Shown piece by piece: positions 19,606 through 32,220 of a DNA stretch of 64,000 nucleotides (within the stretch, counting starts at the first letter, position 1; each line of letters begins with the position of its first letter). Position numbers and translations under genes: made by a program. The DNA is from Dipteris shenzhenensis (Eukaryota > Polypodiophyta > Polypodiopsida > Gleicheniales), in assembly GCA_047967505.1 (NCBI GenBank), contig CM106538.1; one strand, given 5' to 3'. Below the pieces are notes generated by a model. The model saw only the letters and a program-made list of their open reading frames with translations, ran no database searches and had not been told where the DNA came from.

Positions 19606-20853
19606 GCGCGCGTCTCTTCATTTCTCTCCCTAACCTCATTTCTCTCTCTCTCACTTCATTTCTCTCCCAAACCTCATATCTCTTCATTTCCCTCCCAAAC
19701 CTCATTATCTGTCTTACTAATACTCCCTTAATTTTTATTTTTTCATTTTTCTTTAATGTTTTCTCACTAACTAAACCCCCCTTCTCTCCCTAACCAACTC
19801 ACACTCTAACCTTTCCCTAACTACCCTAAACTAATTCCTATTCCGTCAACCTAACCCCCTTAAAATTTAATTTCCCCCTTAACTTTTTATCCTTGATCTC
19901 CTATTTTTCCTCTAACTTTTCTAATATTTTTTTCCCTAAATATCTCCCTATCTTGTCTCTAACCTCCTTTTTTTCTCTTTAACACTTCCTAATTTTTTCT
20001 TATTTTTTCTATTATTACTCTAGCTTTGTCCTATGTTCTCTTTTTTGATTTTCTAAACCACCAACCTTCCCCTGTTCCCCCCCAGCCCCACCCCAACTAT
20101 TCCGTTATTTCCCCCTTTCTACTTTTTTCTTAAATTTGAAACTCTCTCACACCTTTTTTGTTACTCCCCTCCCCTTCCCTCGTTTTTCTTCTCGCTTCCC
20201 ACGTTTATCCTAAGCCCTTACTTATATATCCCTCTCCTCGATCATTCATTCAATCCCACTGTCGCAGTGCTCTCCTTGGTCCCTTGGGCTTCCAAACTCT
20301 CGATCTCCATGCCACATGATTGCTAGATCACATCATACTCCGTTTTCCTCGATTGCGTTGCTGCAAATTGCAGTATTAATTGGCCTCCGCTCACATTAAT
20401 TCTCTGACTCCATATTCCCACCTACTCGCTATCTCCCTCAACTCATGCATGCACTTCGACTCTTTTTCGACCCCAGACTACACCCAATACCCAGCTATCT
20501 AAACCCTTGTGTTGCTTGCCAGAAAATGTACTCCCTCACACGACCTCCTTTATTGACAATACCTTTTGCCATCTTTCCTCATGGCCTACCACTTACTCAT
20601 GCCTCCCATCCTCTTGACATTGGAACTATGTGATCTTCCATCCACGCCTCGCACGAATGGACGTGACACGCATAGGTCCTTTCCTCTCCCTTTGAACTTA
20701 TGCATTTGTCTTTTAAACTCTCGTGCTACCCTCTCCCACCCTTCTCTAAAACTTTTTCAAAATCTCTTATTTAATTTTCCCTCGTTCTCTTCCTTTATTT
20801 TTCCTTTCCTCCTTACAAACCTACTCCTAACTCCTTTTCTTCCTTTCAAACTT

Positions 20854-20906
<53 letters not shown>

Positions 20907-21041
20907 CCTTTCTATTTATTCCCTCTTAGCCTCTTCCAAACTCTCTCTCTCTCTCACTCTCTCTTCCCTTTTCCTCTCTGCCTAAAAAATCCCTTTCTCT
21001 CTATCACTCCCTCTCTCCAAAACTCTCTCCCCCCCACACCT

Positions 21042-21088
<47 letters not shown>

Positions 21089-23330
21089 CCCTACCCCTCT
21101 TTCCTGCTTCATTCATTAAAGTCAATTGGGGCTCTCCTTAAAAAATAAAATCCAAACACCCCTCTCTAGTTATAATGAAATTACTTTTATATTTTGCTCG
21201 TTCCCCCCTCCCACTACTTCATTCATTATAACCTTCCCCTTTCTTTTCTATTAAATTATATTAAAATTCTCCCTCCTTCCCACAATCCCCTTTCTACAAA
21301 GGTTCATAATTTCTCTCTAGACTGATCGTATCACCCAAACAAATCTTGTTTTTACATTTAAGCTTGATAAGTGTATGGCAAAGTATTGATTTTTATTGTG
21401 ACTTTAATAACAAGGGAGAGGTGTTTATGACACCTGTCTTCCCAACTAAAGTCAAAACTGGTTCTCACTATTTTGCTTGTTGGATGGTGGTAGGTAGGCA
21501 GACTCCCCTCTTCAATAAAAGTGATGCTTGCCAGGACTTATCCAAGCTCAACTTCCATACAGTTTTCACACAGTCATTTCTACAAAAGTACCCATTGCTA
21601 GTTTCCTTTATAAATAGGGATTCACCAACTTGTACAAACTTTTTCGTTAATGCAATTAGTCCTATTTCATTATCTAGCTTCGCTCTTTTGTCTTTTCACC
21701 ATGCAAAGGGGTGTTGTAAAATCTTCCACACACACACTATCCCTTTCCCACTTTACAGTTAATTTACTTTTTATTCCTTCATCCTATTTATTTCCATGTT
21801 TAATTTCCCCCCCTCCCTTCCTTCTCTCCATCCCCTCTGAATTCTCCCTAGTTTTCTTCTTTATTTTCCTCTAAATTTGCTAAAATTTTTCTTAAATTTT
21901 TCATATAAATTTTTTCTAATTTTCCTAAACTCCCTTCCCCCCTCTTTATTTTTCCCTATTTTTCTCCTTTATTTCTTCCTAATTTTGCTTAAATCTTGCT
22001 TATTTATTTTTTATTTATTTCCTACTTATGTTTTCTTATTTTTATTTATTTATTTTCTTTTTTTCTAATCATTTTTTAAAATTTTCTAAAACTTCTAATT
22101 ATTCCCCTAATTTTTTCTAAACTATCGGTTCCTCTTATTAAGTGGTTAATTCTATCTAAACTACCTTTTTCTAATAGTAGACTGATTAGTTTTTTCTAAA
22201 AATTATCTTTTCCTAGTCTTTTTTAAAACTACGTGCCTCTCCCTGACCTAATCCTCTCGACTACCCCTTGTCTCCTCTTACTTAAACCCCTCACACACTC
22301 CCTATTTACTCCCCTACCCGTACCCCTTCTGCCCGCAATCTACTATCTACACTATCCTGTGCCCACGGAGTCTCGTAACCCCTCCACCTGCTCGTTGTAC
22401 GGCCTGCCTATCCAATCGCTTATCGTATTGCTGACTACTCGCCTCTACTGTTCACAGACTGCTCCTAATCCCGTAGCTCCTCGCCTCTAAGCCTCCCGAA
22501 GTCCCAACCCTTACTGCAACACCGTAGCCTATGCTCTCTAGTACTAGGCTAGCTGCGATGCCCTTGCTAACCCCTCCCACCTTGCTCGATGCTCACTGCT
22601 GTGTCTGGACTATCGACGTACATTGCGTACTAATTCCCACGACAATCTATTCCCTACGGATTCCTAGGTTTCAAAAATTCCCCCCATTTTTTCACTCTGG
22701 TTTGTCATAATTCTCTTGTATTGTATTTAATTACAACCCCCCTCCCCCCCCTAGTTCCAAAGTACTCTTAGCTTTTTTCCTCAAATCCCCTAGTTCCAAA
22801 GTACTCTTAGCCCTTTTTTTTCTCTAATTTTTTCCTTCCCTCCTTACCCTTAAATTTTTTCTTTTTTGGCATTTCCCCACTTTAATTGTTTTAATCCTAA
22901 CTTATCTTTCTTTATTCTAATGTCCCCCTCCCCATTTTTTTTTTCAACAAGCATCCTTACCCCATTTTCTTTCCCTTAATTTTTCAGCTAAACTTCCCCT
23001 CTAATTTATCTATAATACCTATACCCATCCCCCAATTTTCTCCTTATCTTTCTATTTCCCTTCACCCAACTCGCACACTATTTCTTTATGCTTTGAATTA
23101 TCTCTTTTCAATTTCTTCCCCTTTCGTTGCTTTTTTCACTCCTTACAAAAAACCCCCCGATCTTTCCCACCTATCACACTTTCACCTAACCCCTCCATTT
23201 CACTATCCCTCCCCTTATTTTTATCTAAAGGATTTCTACTAACATTTTCTTTCTCATATCTAATATTTTGTTCATAAAACTTAAATTGCTCTTCTGTCTA
23301 CAAAAATGCCTCACTTTTCATATCACTACT
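19261..23330 (+). repeat. Pyrimidine-rich repeat block 1 with CT and CA microsatellites
   Basis: About 4 kb where the plus strand is mostly C and T. It includes CT runs at 19,303-19,330, 19,555-19,600, 20,862-20,902 and 21,048-21,085, and a CA run at 19,331-19,353. Apparent long frames here are runs of Leu, Ser, Pro and Phe caused by composition. A non-repetitive module at 21,395-21,740 recurs at 56,382-56,730 in block 2, so the block belongs to a dispersed element. Near 22,735-22,815 a 23-bp unit (CCCTAGTTCCAAAGTACTCT) is duplicated. Confidence 0.8.
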
Positions 23331-23447
23331 GAGAGTGCTCTCAACGGAAGCAAGAACGACCCTAATCTTCTTTTTCATTCATTTATATATGTGTTTGAGT
23401 ATTGTACATAACTGGGGTAAAGGCACAGTGACCTTTAACCCCCACAA
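23331..23447 (-). repeat. Start of the copia 3' LTR, truncated
   Basis: Minus-strand sequence just past the pol stop codon and polypurine tract. It contains a TATA-like box (ATATATAAAT, 23,381-23,390 on the complement). The distal end fades into pyrimidine-rich block 1, and no second LTR copy is seen beyond the pol start, so the boundary is uncertain. Confidence 0.5.
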
Positions 23448-23457
23448 CCTCCCACTT
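23448..23457 (-). promoter_or_regulatory. Polypurine tract of the copia element
   Basis: Minus strand AAGTGGGAGG shortly after the pol stop, the typical copia polypurine tract next to the 3' LTR. Confidence 0.7.
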
Positions 23458-23499
23458 AAAGGACAATGTGCCTTTAAGGGAGAACAACTAGTGAGCATA

Positions 23500-25926
23500 C
23501 TATCCAATGCCCATCAATACACGACAATTCTCAAACCGCTGACTAGGTAGACTCTTCGTCAGCATATCTGCAGGGTTATCATCTGTATGAACCTTGACAA
23601 GCTCTTTGCGCTTGTCCTCAAGTACCTCCCTGATGAAATGGTACCTGACCTCAATGTGTTTGGTCTTTGCATGAAAGACCAGATTCCGTGCTAGCTGAAT
23701 AGCACTCATGGAATCACTATGCAATGTCGGTACACCTGTATGAATCCCCAAATCTCCCACTAGCCGATCAAGCCATATAGCCTCCTTGCAACCCTCTGTG
23801 GCTGCAAAATACTCAGCCTCTGTGGTAGACAAAGCAACGCACTTCTGTGCACGAGACATCCACGACACTGCACCACCTGCAAAGGTGAACACATAACCAG
23901 AAGTGGATCTCCTACTATCCACATGCCCTGCATAGTCTGAATCTGTGTACCCAAGTACACGCATGTCTCCTCTACCAAAGCAAATGCACATCTCCTTGGT
24001 ACCCTTCATGTACCTCATGATGCACTTAACTGCCTCCCAATGCCTCTTTCTTGGATTAGCCATATACCTGCTAACAACTCCCATTGCAAATGCAATGTCT
24101 GGTCTAGTAGCTATCATAGCATACATAAGACTCCCAACTGCTGATGCATAAGGAACCTTGGCCATCATGGCCCTCTCCTCATCTGATTTGGGACTATCTA
24201 TATGACTCAGTTTCACATATGGAGGCAATGGAGTACTCACTGCCTTCCCCCCCTCCATATTGAAACGCTGCAATACTTTTGTAACATACTCTTTTTGTGA
24301 AAGCCAAAGGAGTTTCCTACTCCAATCACGCATGATGCGCATACCAAGAATATGACCTGCAAATCCCAAATCCTTCATATCAAAGGCCTCATGCAACTTG
24401 GCCTTTAATGCATCTAGCTCATAAGTATTCTTGCTAGCCAATAGCATATCATCCACATATAGTGCCAGGATTATCAGGCTATTATCCTTAGCCCTTTTAG
24501 TGTAGAGGCAGTGATCAATTTCACTCCTTCTAAAACCCTGGGACTGAATGAAAGCATCAAACTTCTGATACCATTCTCTAGGCGCTTGCTTAAGACCATA
24601 GAGACTCTTCTTCAGCTTGCAAACTAAATGCTCTTTGCCCTTTTCTTCAAAGCCTTCCAGTTGCACCATGTAAATTTCCTCATGCAAATCCCCATGCAAG
24701 AAAGCTGTCTTGACATCCATCTGCATAAGCTCCATATCCTCTGTTGCCACTAGTCCAAGCATGCATCTAAGTGTGGTCATTTTCACAACCGGAGAGAATA
24801 TCTCATCAAAGTCCACACCCTTCTCTTGCTTGAACCCTTTAGCAACCAAATGGGCCTTGTACCTAGGCACATCATCACTTGTGACCTTCATTTTGTAGAC
24901 CCATTTATATGGCAATGCTTTCTTTCCATGTGGCAAAGAAACCAAGTCCCAAGTCTTATTCTTCATAAGTGAACTCATCTCTGATTGCATAGCATACTCC
25001 CACTTGCGTTGATCCTCACGCATCGTAGCCTCTTTGTAGCAAGAAGGCTCCCCGCAATCAGTAAGCATCACATAGTCTACCCCTGGAACAAACCTACCAG
25101 GCGGTCTAGACACTCTAGATAATCTTCTCAAGGGCATTTCAGCTTGCTGTCCCACTTGCATATCAGCCACATTTGGCTCATCATTTCCACCAATAGATGA
25201 TCCATCATCTACCCTTGATTGTATACATGTGGGAGTACTTGGTTGTACCATTTCTTGCACATTTGGTGCATGGACAGCTTGCTGTCTATCAAAATATGCA
25301 GGTGGATTCACATCCTGGAAAGTGATTCTCCTCATTTCCACATCCCTCATGGGTGCCTTATGCATCTTCTTCTCATTGAAGACCACATCATGGCTGCGTA
25401 TGATCTTCTTTGCTTCTGGATCCCAGAGACAATAGCCCATCTCTCCACTTTCACCATAACCTAGAAAGATGCATTTCGTAGACTTAGGATCTAGCTTCTT
25501 TCGAAGCTCTTTTGGCACATGTGCATATGCCTCACACCCAAATATACGCAAATGAAAGTAAGAGGGCTTCTTGCCACTCCATGCCTCTTCAGGAATACCA
25601 CCATCCAAACTCTTACTAGGTGATCTATTGATCACATGCACTGCAGTCTTCATTGCCTCAGCCCAAAAACCACTAGAAAGACTTGCATTGGAAAGCATGC
25701 ATTGCAACCTTTCTTGAATGGTACGGTTCATCTTTTCTGCAACTGGATTTTGCTCTGGAGTACGAGGGGATGTGAGCTCCCTCTTAATCCCACGTGTATC
25801 ACAGAAATGCTGAAAGTCATGAGAGAGATACTCTCCACCATTGTCAGTTCGTAAGGCATTTAAGCATTCTACCTGACTGATTCTCAACCAAGGCCAGCCA
25901 TTTCTGAAATACCTGGAACACATCAC
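23500..25926 (-). pseudogene. Copia integrase C-terminal half, RT and RNase H
   Basis: 808-codon open frame. Residues 25-75 hold the integrase second Asp (RTDNGGEY) and the Glu region (TPEQNPVAEKMNRTI; the usual Gly before VAE is Pro). The RT core has MDVKTAFLHGDL and the catalytic YVDD in LALYVDDMLLAS near residue 495. RNase H has YTDSDYAGHVDSRRSTSG, LSTTEAEYFA and LHSDSMSAIQL. The initial Met is only a frame start, not a true start: upstream coding continues in another frame (25844-26728). No internal stop, so it is either young or kept recently under selection. Confidence 0.94.
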
Positions 25927-26728
25927 TCTTCTGAGCTATAGCATAAGCCCACACTTTCCTAGTTGCATCATCAATGAACGTCACATAGTATTCAGCCCCG
26001 CCTAATGACCGTGTAGGCATGGGACCACATACATCTGAATGCACCAAATCAAGCATTTCAAACTCTTTCTTTCCCCTTCTTTTATGGGCTGATTTAGTCT
26101 GCTTCCCATAGAGACAATGCTCACAAAATTCAAAATCAGAGAAACTCAAATGCGGTACATAACCCAAACGGCATGAGAGTTTCATTCCATTCTGGCTCAT
26201 GTGCCCCAACCTGCAATGCCACAAAGAAGTGCTTGGCTGCTCGGTTATTGCAACAACATGATCAAATACCCCTGATACATGTAAGGGATACAAAGTCCCA
26301 CACTTGGCACCCCTGGCCAAAAGCATAGAGCCCTTCTGAATTTTCCAACTCTGAAAGCCAAAAGTGGTGTGAAAACCAGCATCATCTAGCTGACCCACTG
26401 AAATAAGACTCTTGGTCAGCTTAGGCACATGTCTCACATGTTTCAAAACAAATGCAGACCCATTTGCAAAAGAAAACTTTATGTCACCTGCTCCCACTAT
26501 GTCACATGCATAGTCATTTCCATGATGCACACAACCTGTTTTTCCACTATCATAAGTGGAGAACCATTCCCTATGGGGAGTAACATGGAATGAAGCACCA
26601 GAATCCAAAATCCAATCCTGGGAATATGCATCATCTGAAGTGGTAAGCAACTCTGCAGATAAACTAGACATGAAGAGAACATCATTGTCACTATCATGTG
26701 TGACTGCATTGATCTCCTTGATCTTCAC
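25844..26728 (-). pseudogene. Copia protease, gag-pre-integrase and integrase N-terminal half
   Basis: 294-codon frame. The protease active site is WILDSGASFHVTPHREWF (D-S-G). It is followed by HVPKLTKSLISVGQL, the gag-pre-integrase zinc motif (LWHCRLGHMSQNGM ... CEHCLYGKQ) and the start of the integrase core (LVHSDVCGPMPT, YYVTFIDDATRKVW). It leaves the reading frame of the rest of pol near 25,850. Upstream gag is absent. Confidence 0.93.
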
Positions 26729-26765
26729 TTTTCCTTTGTCCTCCCTTGGACTCTCTTCCTTTTGA

Positions 26766-27012
26766 TTTCAGGGCCATGTTAGAGGGTGGCAAGCGACATG
26801 TAGGTTTGCAAACATACGCAAGAACATGATGTGATCTGCAAGTCGATGCAAGCTACAAAGATGCAATAGTTAGGATTAGGTATAATGCTACCACATGGTA
26901 GCCAGGCACATGAGAAAAAGACAATATTGTGTTTGTAGGATCAAGTCCGGTCAGTGGTCAAGCATATTTCTAGGGCTCCAACTCCCAGGGGGCATTCCAC
27001 ATTAAATCTGGA
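26766..27012 (+). repeat. Dispersed repeat, copy b, next to the copia break
   Basis: 26,768-26,806 resembles 17,566-17,604 and 26,838-27,010 resembles 18,641-18,840. The two halves are adjacent here but are separated by the TRIM-like element at 17,604-18,645 in the other copy. The TATA box of copy a is missing here. Confidence 0.62.
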
Positions 27013-27758
27013 TGTTCAAGGCTCATTGTTGGGGATTGTTTAAAATGTGGGTACCAATGCACTTACCATGATTCTACAAAACATGCTTCCACAAAGGGAG
27101 GCAGTCGATAGAGCGAGCAAGGAAAAGTGAGCGGGCCTAAAAAAGAGAGCAAGCTTTTCCATAATTTCCTTATCGAGGTAGTCAACATAGCTTTATGGAA
27201 ACTAGTATTTGGGAAGATTCTTGAAAATAAAACTTATCTTACTATGTGTATACTATACCAACATTGCGAATTATAGTCTACCTTAACTTCCAATTGGAGC
27301 CATACTCACATTATGCAACAATAGTATGTGGGTTTGAAAGAAACCAAATTTCCACTCCAAAGCATAGGAGTCCATTACTGATACAACAATTATTTCGCAT
27401 TTGAAATGGGTTTTATTATCACAACTCCTTCAATAATCAAAACAAATGCATTGCTTGATATGTTGAACTTAGTAACATAAACATCACTTCACCCATATGC
27501 GGGAAGAACAAACTGTCTGTAGACTTCATGGCATGGGATTGCATCAACACTTATGACATTCAAGATGTTCTTCTTATTAAAAGTGTTATCAACCATGAAA
27601 GAGGTGAATGTTTAAAAATAGTTCACCCGTTTGTTGAAAAACCCAAGTGTCATTTATGACATTCAAAATTGTTCTTGCAACCATCGTGTAGTCCCTAGAG
27701 ATTTTGCCCGTACTTCTAACCCCTTCCTTTCAACCACTAAGAGGTACCTAATAGTTTT
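27013..27758. other. Unassigned AT-rich stretch
   Basis: No gene recognised. 27,722-27,758 carries a CAACCACTAAGAGGTACC unit that recurs inside the tandem array at 27,893-27,928. Confidence 0.5.
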
Positions 27759-28114
27759 GTAGAACACTTGAGATATCGTCACCTCCTAATATAAAACCAT
27801 TATTACTATTTGTAGAACACTTGAGATATCATCACCTCTTAATACAAGACCATTCTTACTATTTGTAGAACACTTGAGATATCATCACTCCTTCCCTTCA
27901 ACCACTAAGAGGTACCTAATACTTTTGTGGAACACTTGAACCATTCTTACTATTTGTAGAACACTTGAGATATCATCACCTCTTAATACAAAACCATTCT
28001 TACTATTTGTAGAACACTTGAGATATCATCACCTCTTAATACAAGACCATTCTTAGTATTTGTAGAACACTTTAGATATCATCACCTCTTAATACAAGAC
28101 CATTCTTACTATTT
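27759..28114 (+). repeat. 53-bp tandem array with a composite unit
   Basis: Unit begins GTAGAACACTTGAGATATCA and is 53 bp. Six copies start at about 27,759, 27,812, 27,865, 27,956, 28,009 and 28,062. The third copy is interrupted by a duplicate of the sequence just left of the array (AACCACTAAGAGGTACCTAA). Units differ at a few positions each. Confidence 0.9.
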
Positions 28115-28170
28115 GAGAAATTAATGGATTAAAGGTTTGAGGCTCATAGGAGACAAAGGAAGAGAAAGTC

Positions 28171-28318
28171 AGTTTCAACATGAGGACAATAAAACTAGTT
28201 GGAATATTTTGACTTATGTATTATACCTTTTTGAATGAATTTAAGTTAGTTTCAACATTAGGATGATAAAACTAATTAGAATGTTTTGATTTATGTATTA
28301 TATCTTTTTGAAGAGTAT
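28171..28318 (+). repeat. 77-bp direct duplication
   Basis: AGTTTCAACAT...GAGGA(C)AATAAAACTA at 28,171-28,247 is repeated with several changes at 28,248-28,318. Confidence 0.8.
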
Positions 28319-28319
28319 G

Positions 28320-30240
28320 AATTTTAATGAGGAGAGGCATGCACACTAATTAGTAAATACACTAGTACTACTACTAGCCTACGACTATTAAGCCTAGTAG
28401 CACCAGCGTAATTTTTGAGCCTTGTGTTAGCCTTTCGATAATTTTCTTTCATCGTTAGTGCAATAGCAATTATTCCTTCTATCAAAAGAATCTTGCCAAA
28501 TTTATTCAAAGCGATGATTTTGTAGTCTACAGCCACTATCCTCTGACTCTCAAAAATATATTAAATGTGAGCACCCATTTATCTTGTATGATCAACCCTG
28601 AACTCTGCTGCTGTGGCTATAGTTCACAGTGAACTACTGCGAGGATTTAATAAGAACAAAAACGATAAGAATTGATAGGACATTACTAGAACAAAAACAA
28701 TCTGAATTGATATGGTGATGTTTGGTGTGAAATAACCAAATTAAGGATTTAAGAATGAAAACAATAAGAATCAATAGGCTATTCAATGGCTCAAATCTGC
28801 ACACAAATTACAATGTGCCTCCCAACTCTTATGCATTCTAGCTCCTCATGTTTGACAAGAATGTAAACGATAATGAAATCACATTGTCCGTACTTTCAAA
28901 GCAAGCAAAGCACCAAAAATAAATGCAAATGCATTAGATGAGGTGATTTACTATATTAAATAGGTATAGATCTAGATAGACCTATATATATGCAATCATA
29001 GATCTAATTGATGATTTAAGTTGGACGGTCGTAATAATAGTGTGTGCACTATCATTGGGATTAGGACTAATATTGGTAATTTTGTATGTAGTAGTAGGAG
29101 AACTACCATTAAGGAACACTCCAATAAAATTGCTAATGGTAGTGACAAAACTACCACTAGTAGTTTGGTAATTACCCCTAACATCTACAAAAAATATTTG
29201 ATAGGTAGCTAGTAGTATTAGATCAAAAGGCCCCAATTGTGCTATAATAAGGGACCAAAAAAGGGAGTGCTATAGCATCACCTAAGGGTCACTTTTTATT
29301 TATGAAAGAAACAAGTTGGTGCAACCTAGGTTATATAGATCTAGGTCATGTGCAGTGGTTTGTGTCTCTTTCCTTGATAAAAAAGCTACACTACCGTTTG
29401 ATAGTAACTACAAAGGTTGCTGCCATAGTGTCGTAGAGTAGCCCCTAGGTTGCATGATCATCCTTTTTTGCTTTTGAGCCATTAAGTTTGATCCATTGAT
29501 TTTTATGTAGACTATATATTCACATGTCCTTAATGGGATCTTCATTATAATCCCTTCCATTGTAATAAGTAACTTTACTATAAGTTTCACATATCCTTAA
29601 CAAACCACTAGGCTTTAACACAGATTCATTCTTATGTTTCAAGCCTCAAACTCAAACACCCTTGTAAAAGGGATAATGTATTAAAGCTACATTCAATCCA
29701 TCAAATCTTTTGAATGACAGTTCTATTGAAAATTCATGTATCATTTATAGGATTTCATCCATTATATGTTCATTTGTCTTTAATAGTATGTCTAAAAATT
29801 CATGTATCTTCAATATTATTTCTCTCATGTGTTCCAATATCTTCAAAAGGATACCTTTATTTATGTCCAAACTTGAGCATTGATTTGTATTTCTCAAACA
29901 CAATTTCACTCCACCTATTCTTTAGAATGAAAAATTTTCACCATATGTTATGGCCAAACATAAAGTCTTTCCACATATTCTTAAGAATGAAAATTTTGGC
30001 CTTACATTGGCAAGTCTATGGAACAAGGGTAAGGCCAAAGTTTGGTACGGTGCATGAGGTCTTGATTAATGCTTCTTTAGGCTTGAATATTCAATGTATT
30101 AAATTCATGACTATTATTTATGCTTGAATATTTAATGTATTAAGTTCATGACTTAGGATTTTACAAAGTTATATCTAACATGTCAAACATTTGATGGAAA
30201 TTAATATCCTACACAATACAACAAAGTATCATCATATCCC
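28320..30240. other. AT-rich intergenic stretch
   Basis: No frame over 140 codons and no recognised domain. A 10-bp inverted repeat (ACTACCATTA / TAATGGTAGT) lies at about 29,101-29,145. Other short frames show no domain. Confidence 0.5.
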
Positions 30241-30785
30241 TTCCCGAAATCATTGCTATCTGGCCACTCTCCTGGCATTTTCACTGCCTTGCATTTGAGA
30301 CAGCTATGATGAAGAACGTTCCCTGGCTTTGCACCCTCTTAGAGTTACCGTCAGCATGATCTAATTTCATGGGCCCCGAAACTTAAGACTTGGAGATTCC
30401 CATATCACACCAATGGTAGCTGTCTTGTCCACTCTCAATGCTAGTAAGAGCCAGTTCCCATAGACCGGTAAAAGAAGTCTTTTTGGAGGTTCAATTTTTT
30501 CCCTCCGTCTTCTCTAGGCCCCATGATAGAATAGGATATATTCACCACCCTACATTTAATACAAGAATTGACAACTTTTTTTGGACTTGACCATGCAGTT
30601 TACATCCCAAAATTAGTGCTAAAATTGAAGACTGGGCATCTCCATTTTCCGGGGGGTGCCCCTAGCGACCCCGTGGACTTGCTCTATTTGTCTAGTTGGG
30701 TCTCTCCAAGAAAATTGGAGTGGGGCCTATTTTCCCCATCTAGTAAAACTGTATGCATCAAATATGTATGTATGTATATAATGTG

Positions 30786-30787
30786 TG

Positions 30788-30836
<49 letters not shown>

Positions 30837-30852
30837 ATGTATGTATGTATAT
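30786..30852 (+). repeat. AT/GT/ATGT compound microsatellite
   Basis: TA run, then GT run, then ATGT repeats. Frames across it are composition artefacts. Confidence 0.92.
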
Positions 30853-30870
30853 GTACTAAAACTACTAAAA

Positions 30871-31033
30871 CTATATGCATCAAATAACATTATTGATCAA
30901 TTTTTGGCATACCCTCCCCAAAATCAAGACCCCCATTGCAAGGAAAGGTAAGGAACACAAGTGCTTGTTGTTCTTATGCTCATAAGACAATAAAATGCAT
31001 GAAATAGGCAACCAATGGGGTCTTACTTTTGAT
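30871..31033 (+). repeat. Direct repeat R, left copy, with half fold-back
   Basis: 30,871-30,989 (ATGCATCAAATAACATTATT ... ATGCTCATAAGACAA) recurs at 31,478-31,593. It is followed by a single arm (GAAATAGGCA ... AATGGGGTCTTACTTTT) matching the palindrome at 31,167-31,449. Confidence 0.82.
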
Positions 31034-31054
31034 GTATGTAAGTATTTACATACA

Positions 31055-31100
31055 TAAATAAATAAATAAATAAATAAATAAATATATGTATGTATGTATG
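31055..31100 (+). repeat. AAAT/ATGT microsatellite
   Basis: AAAT repeats followed by ATGT repeats. Confidence 0.9.
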
Positions 31101-31166
31101 CATATGTTAATGCATATATGTATATATTGATGCATACAAATTTGATATATGGAAAAAATGGAAATG

Positions 31167-31449
31167 AAAACCATCTAAATTGGCTCTTGCCATTCGATTT
31201 GATATATGATATGACCCCATTTGGATTTGTAAGTCTAAAGATACAGGGTCCTACTTTTAGGGCCTAAATGCCTGAAATAGGCAGCACGTTGCAATGCCTA
31301 TTTCAAGCATTTAGGCCTCAAAAGTAGGACCCCATTGCAATGCACTGCCTATTTCAGGATTCAGGCCCTAAAAGTAGGACCCCATATTTTTGGACTTGCA
31401 TATCCAAATGGGGTCATGTCATATATCAAATCGAACGGCGATGGTTTTC
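31167..31449. repeat. Large fold-back (inverted repeat) element 1
   Basis: The left arm (about 31,167-31,283) pairs with the right arm (about 31,345-31,449), including the complements of GACCCCATTTGGAT and GGGTCCTACTTTTAGGGCCT. The centre (31,284-31,344) holds a further partial arm copy. No coding. Looks like a MITE or fold-back transposon. Confidence 0.85.
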
Positions 31450-31477
31450 ATGCCTATCATTTGCATTTAATAAAACT

Positions 31478-31593
31478 ATATGCATCGAATAATGTTGTTT
31501 ATCAATTTTTGGCATACACCCCCCAAAATCAAGACCCCCATTGCAAAGAAAGGTAAGGAACACAAGTGCTTGTTCTTATGCTCATGAGACAAC
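31478..31593 (+). repeat. Direct repeat R, right copy
   Basis: Second copy of 30,871-30,989, about 90% alike by eye. It runs into fold-back element 2. Confidence 0.82.
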
Positions 31594-31686
31594 AAAAAAG
31601 AGGCTTGGTATCCCAAAAATGGTAGCGTATCAATGCGTTGTCATTTTTGGGCCATCAGGCCTCTTTTTTATTGTCTCACGAGCATA
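31577..31686. repeat. Fold-back element 2
   Basis: Arms of about 53 bp (31,577-31,629 and about 31,634-31,686) with ATGCTC and GAGACAA ends, and AAAAATGG at the tip. A handful of mismatches. Confidence 0.85.
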
Positions 31687-32220
31687 CATATGGAGGTTAT
31701 TATACAATATAACTAAGCAGTAGTATTGAAGTAGTTTTACAAATTGGATGCATTAAGAGCATTCATATACCAAGGAAGAATATAATGATTGAATACATTT
31801 TTTTTTTCAATACATATTGCCAGTGAGGCTACCAAAAACAAGCTCTACCCCTCATGATGTGAGATTGCTTGATGCTTGGATTGCAGCTGCTGGTAGCGTT
31901 GCATGGGTGAAGCCACTATATGCCTCAAGTGCTAGAAATTGATGTATGCCTCAAGTGCTAGAATGTGCAAATCATGGCCAAAATCAAGACCCCTTAGAGA
32001 TTCCATGAGGGTTATCATATCCACATTTTTTTCCTTTTACTGCTATACACATGTCACCTTTAGTCGAGGGCAGAACCATTCGTCATCATAGGTAGCAGGT
32101 TCATGGGACCCCATCCCATGATCCAAGGCATTATTCAAAGACAAAGTATTTTTGACCATTCCCAAATCGAGTTTGCCAATTCCTAATCTGATTGATTTCA
32201 TTTACTGGACTTGCAATGCC

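Larger units (their letters stand above)
23500..26728 (-). mobile_element. Ty1/copia element, pol nearly open, gag missing
   Basis: Order protease, gag-pre-integrase, integrase, RT, RNase H marks Ty1/copia. The residue style is close to the Tnt1 (Tork) group, by inference. The pol frame is open over about 3.2 kb apart from a single frame change near 25,850-25,926. Sequence upstream of protease stops at about 26,765, where an unrelated dispersed repeat begins, so gag, primer site and 5' LTR are missing. Confidence 0.93.

Noticed and set aside
19258-22490. Several plus-strand frames of 60-140 codons with hydrophobic stretches
   Set aside because: CT-rich DNA yields Leu/Ser/Phe runs that mimic membrane segments; no family pattern.
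23335-23550. Plus-strand frame at the copia 3' end
   Set aside because: Opposite strand to a clear pol frame and LTR; a shadow.
27759-28114. Possible CRISPR-like array
   Set aside because: Units are contiguous 53-bp tandem repeats with no unique spacers, and the genome is eukaryotic.
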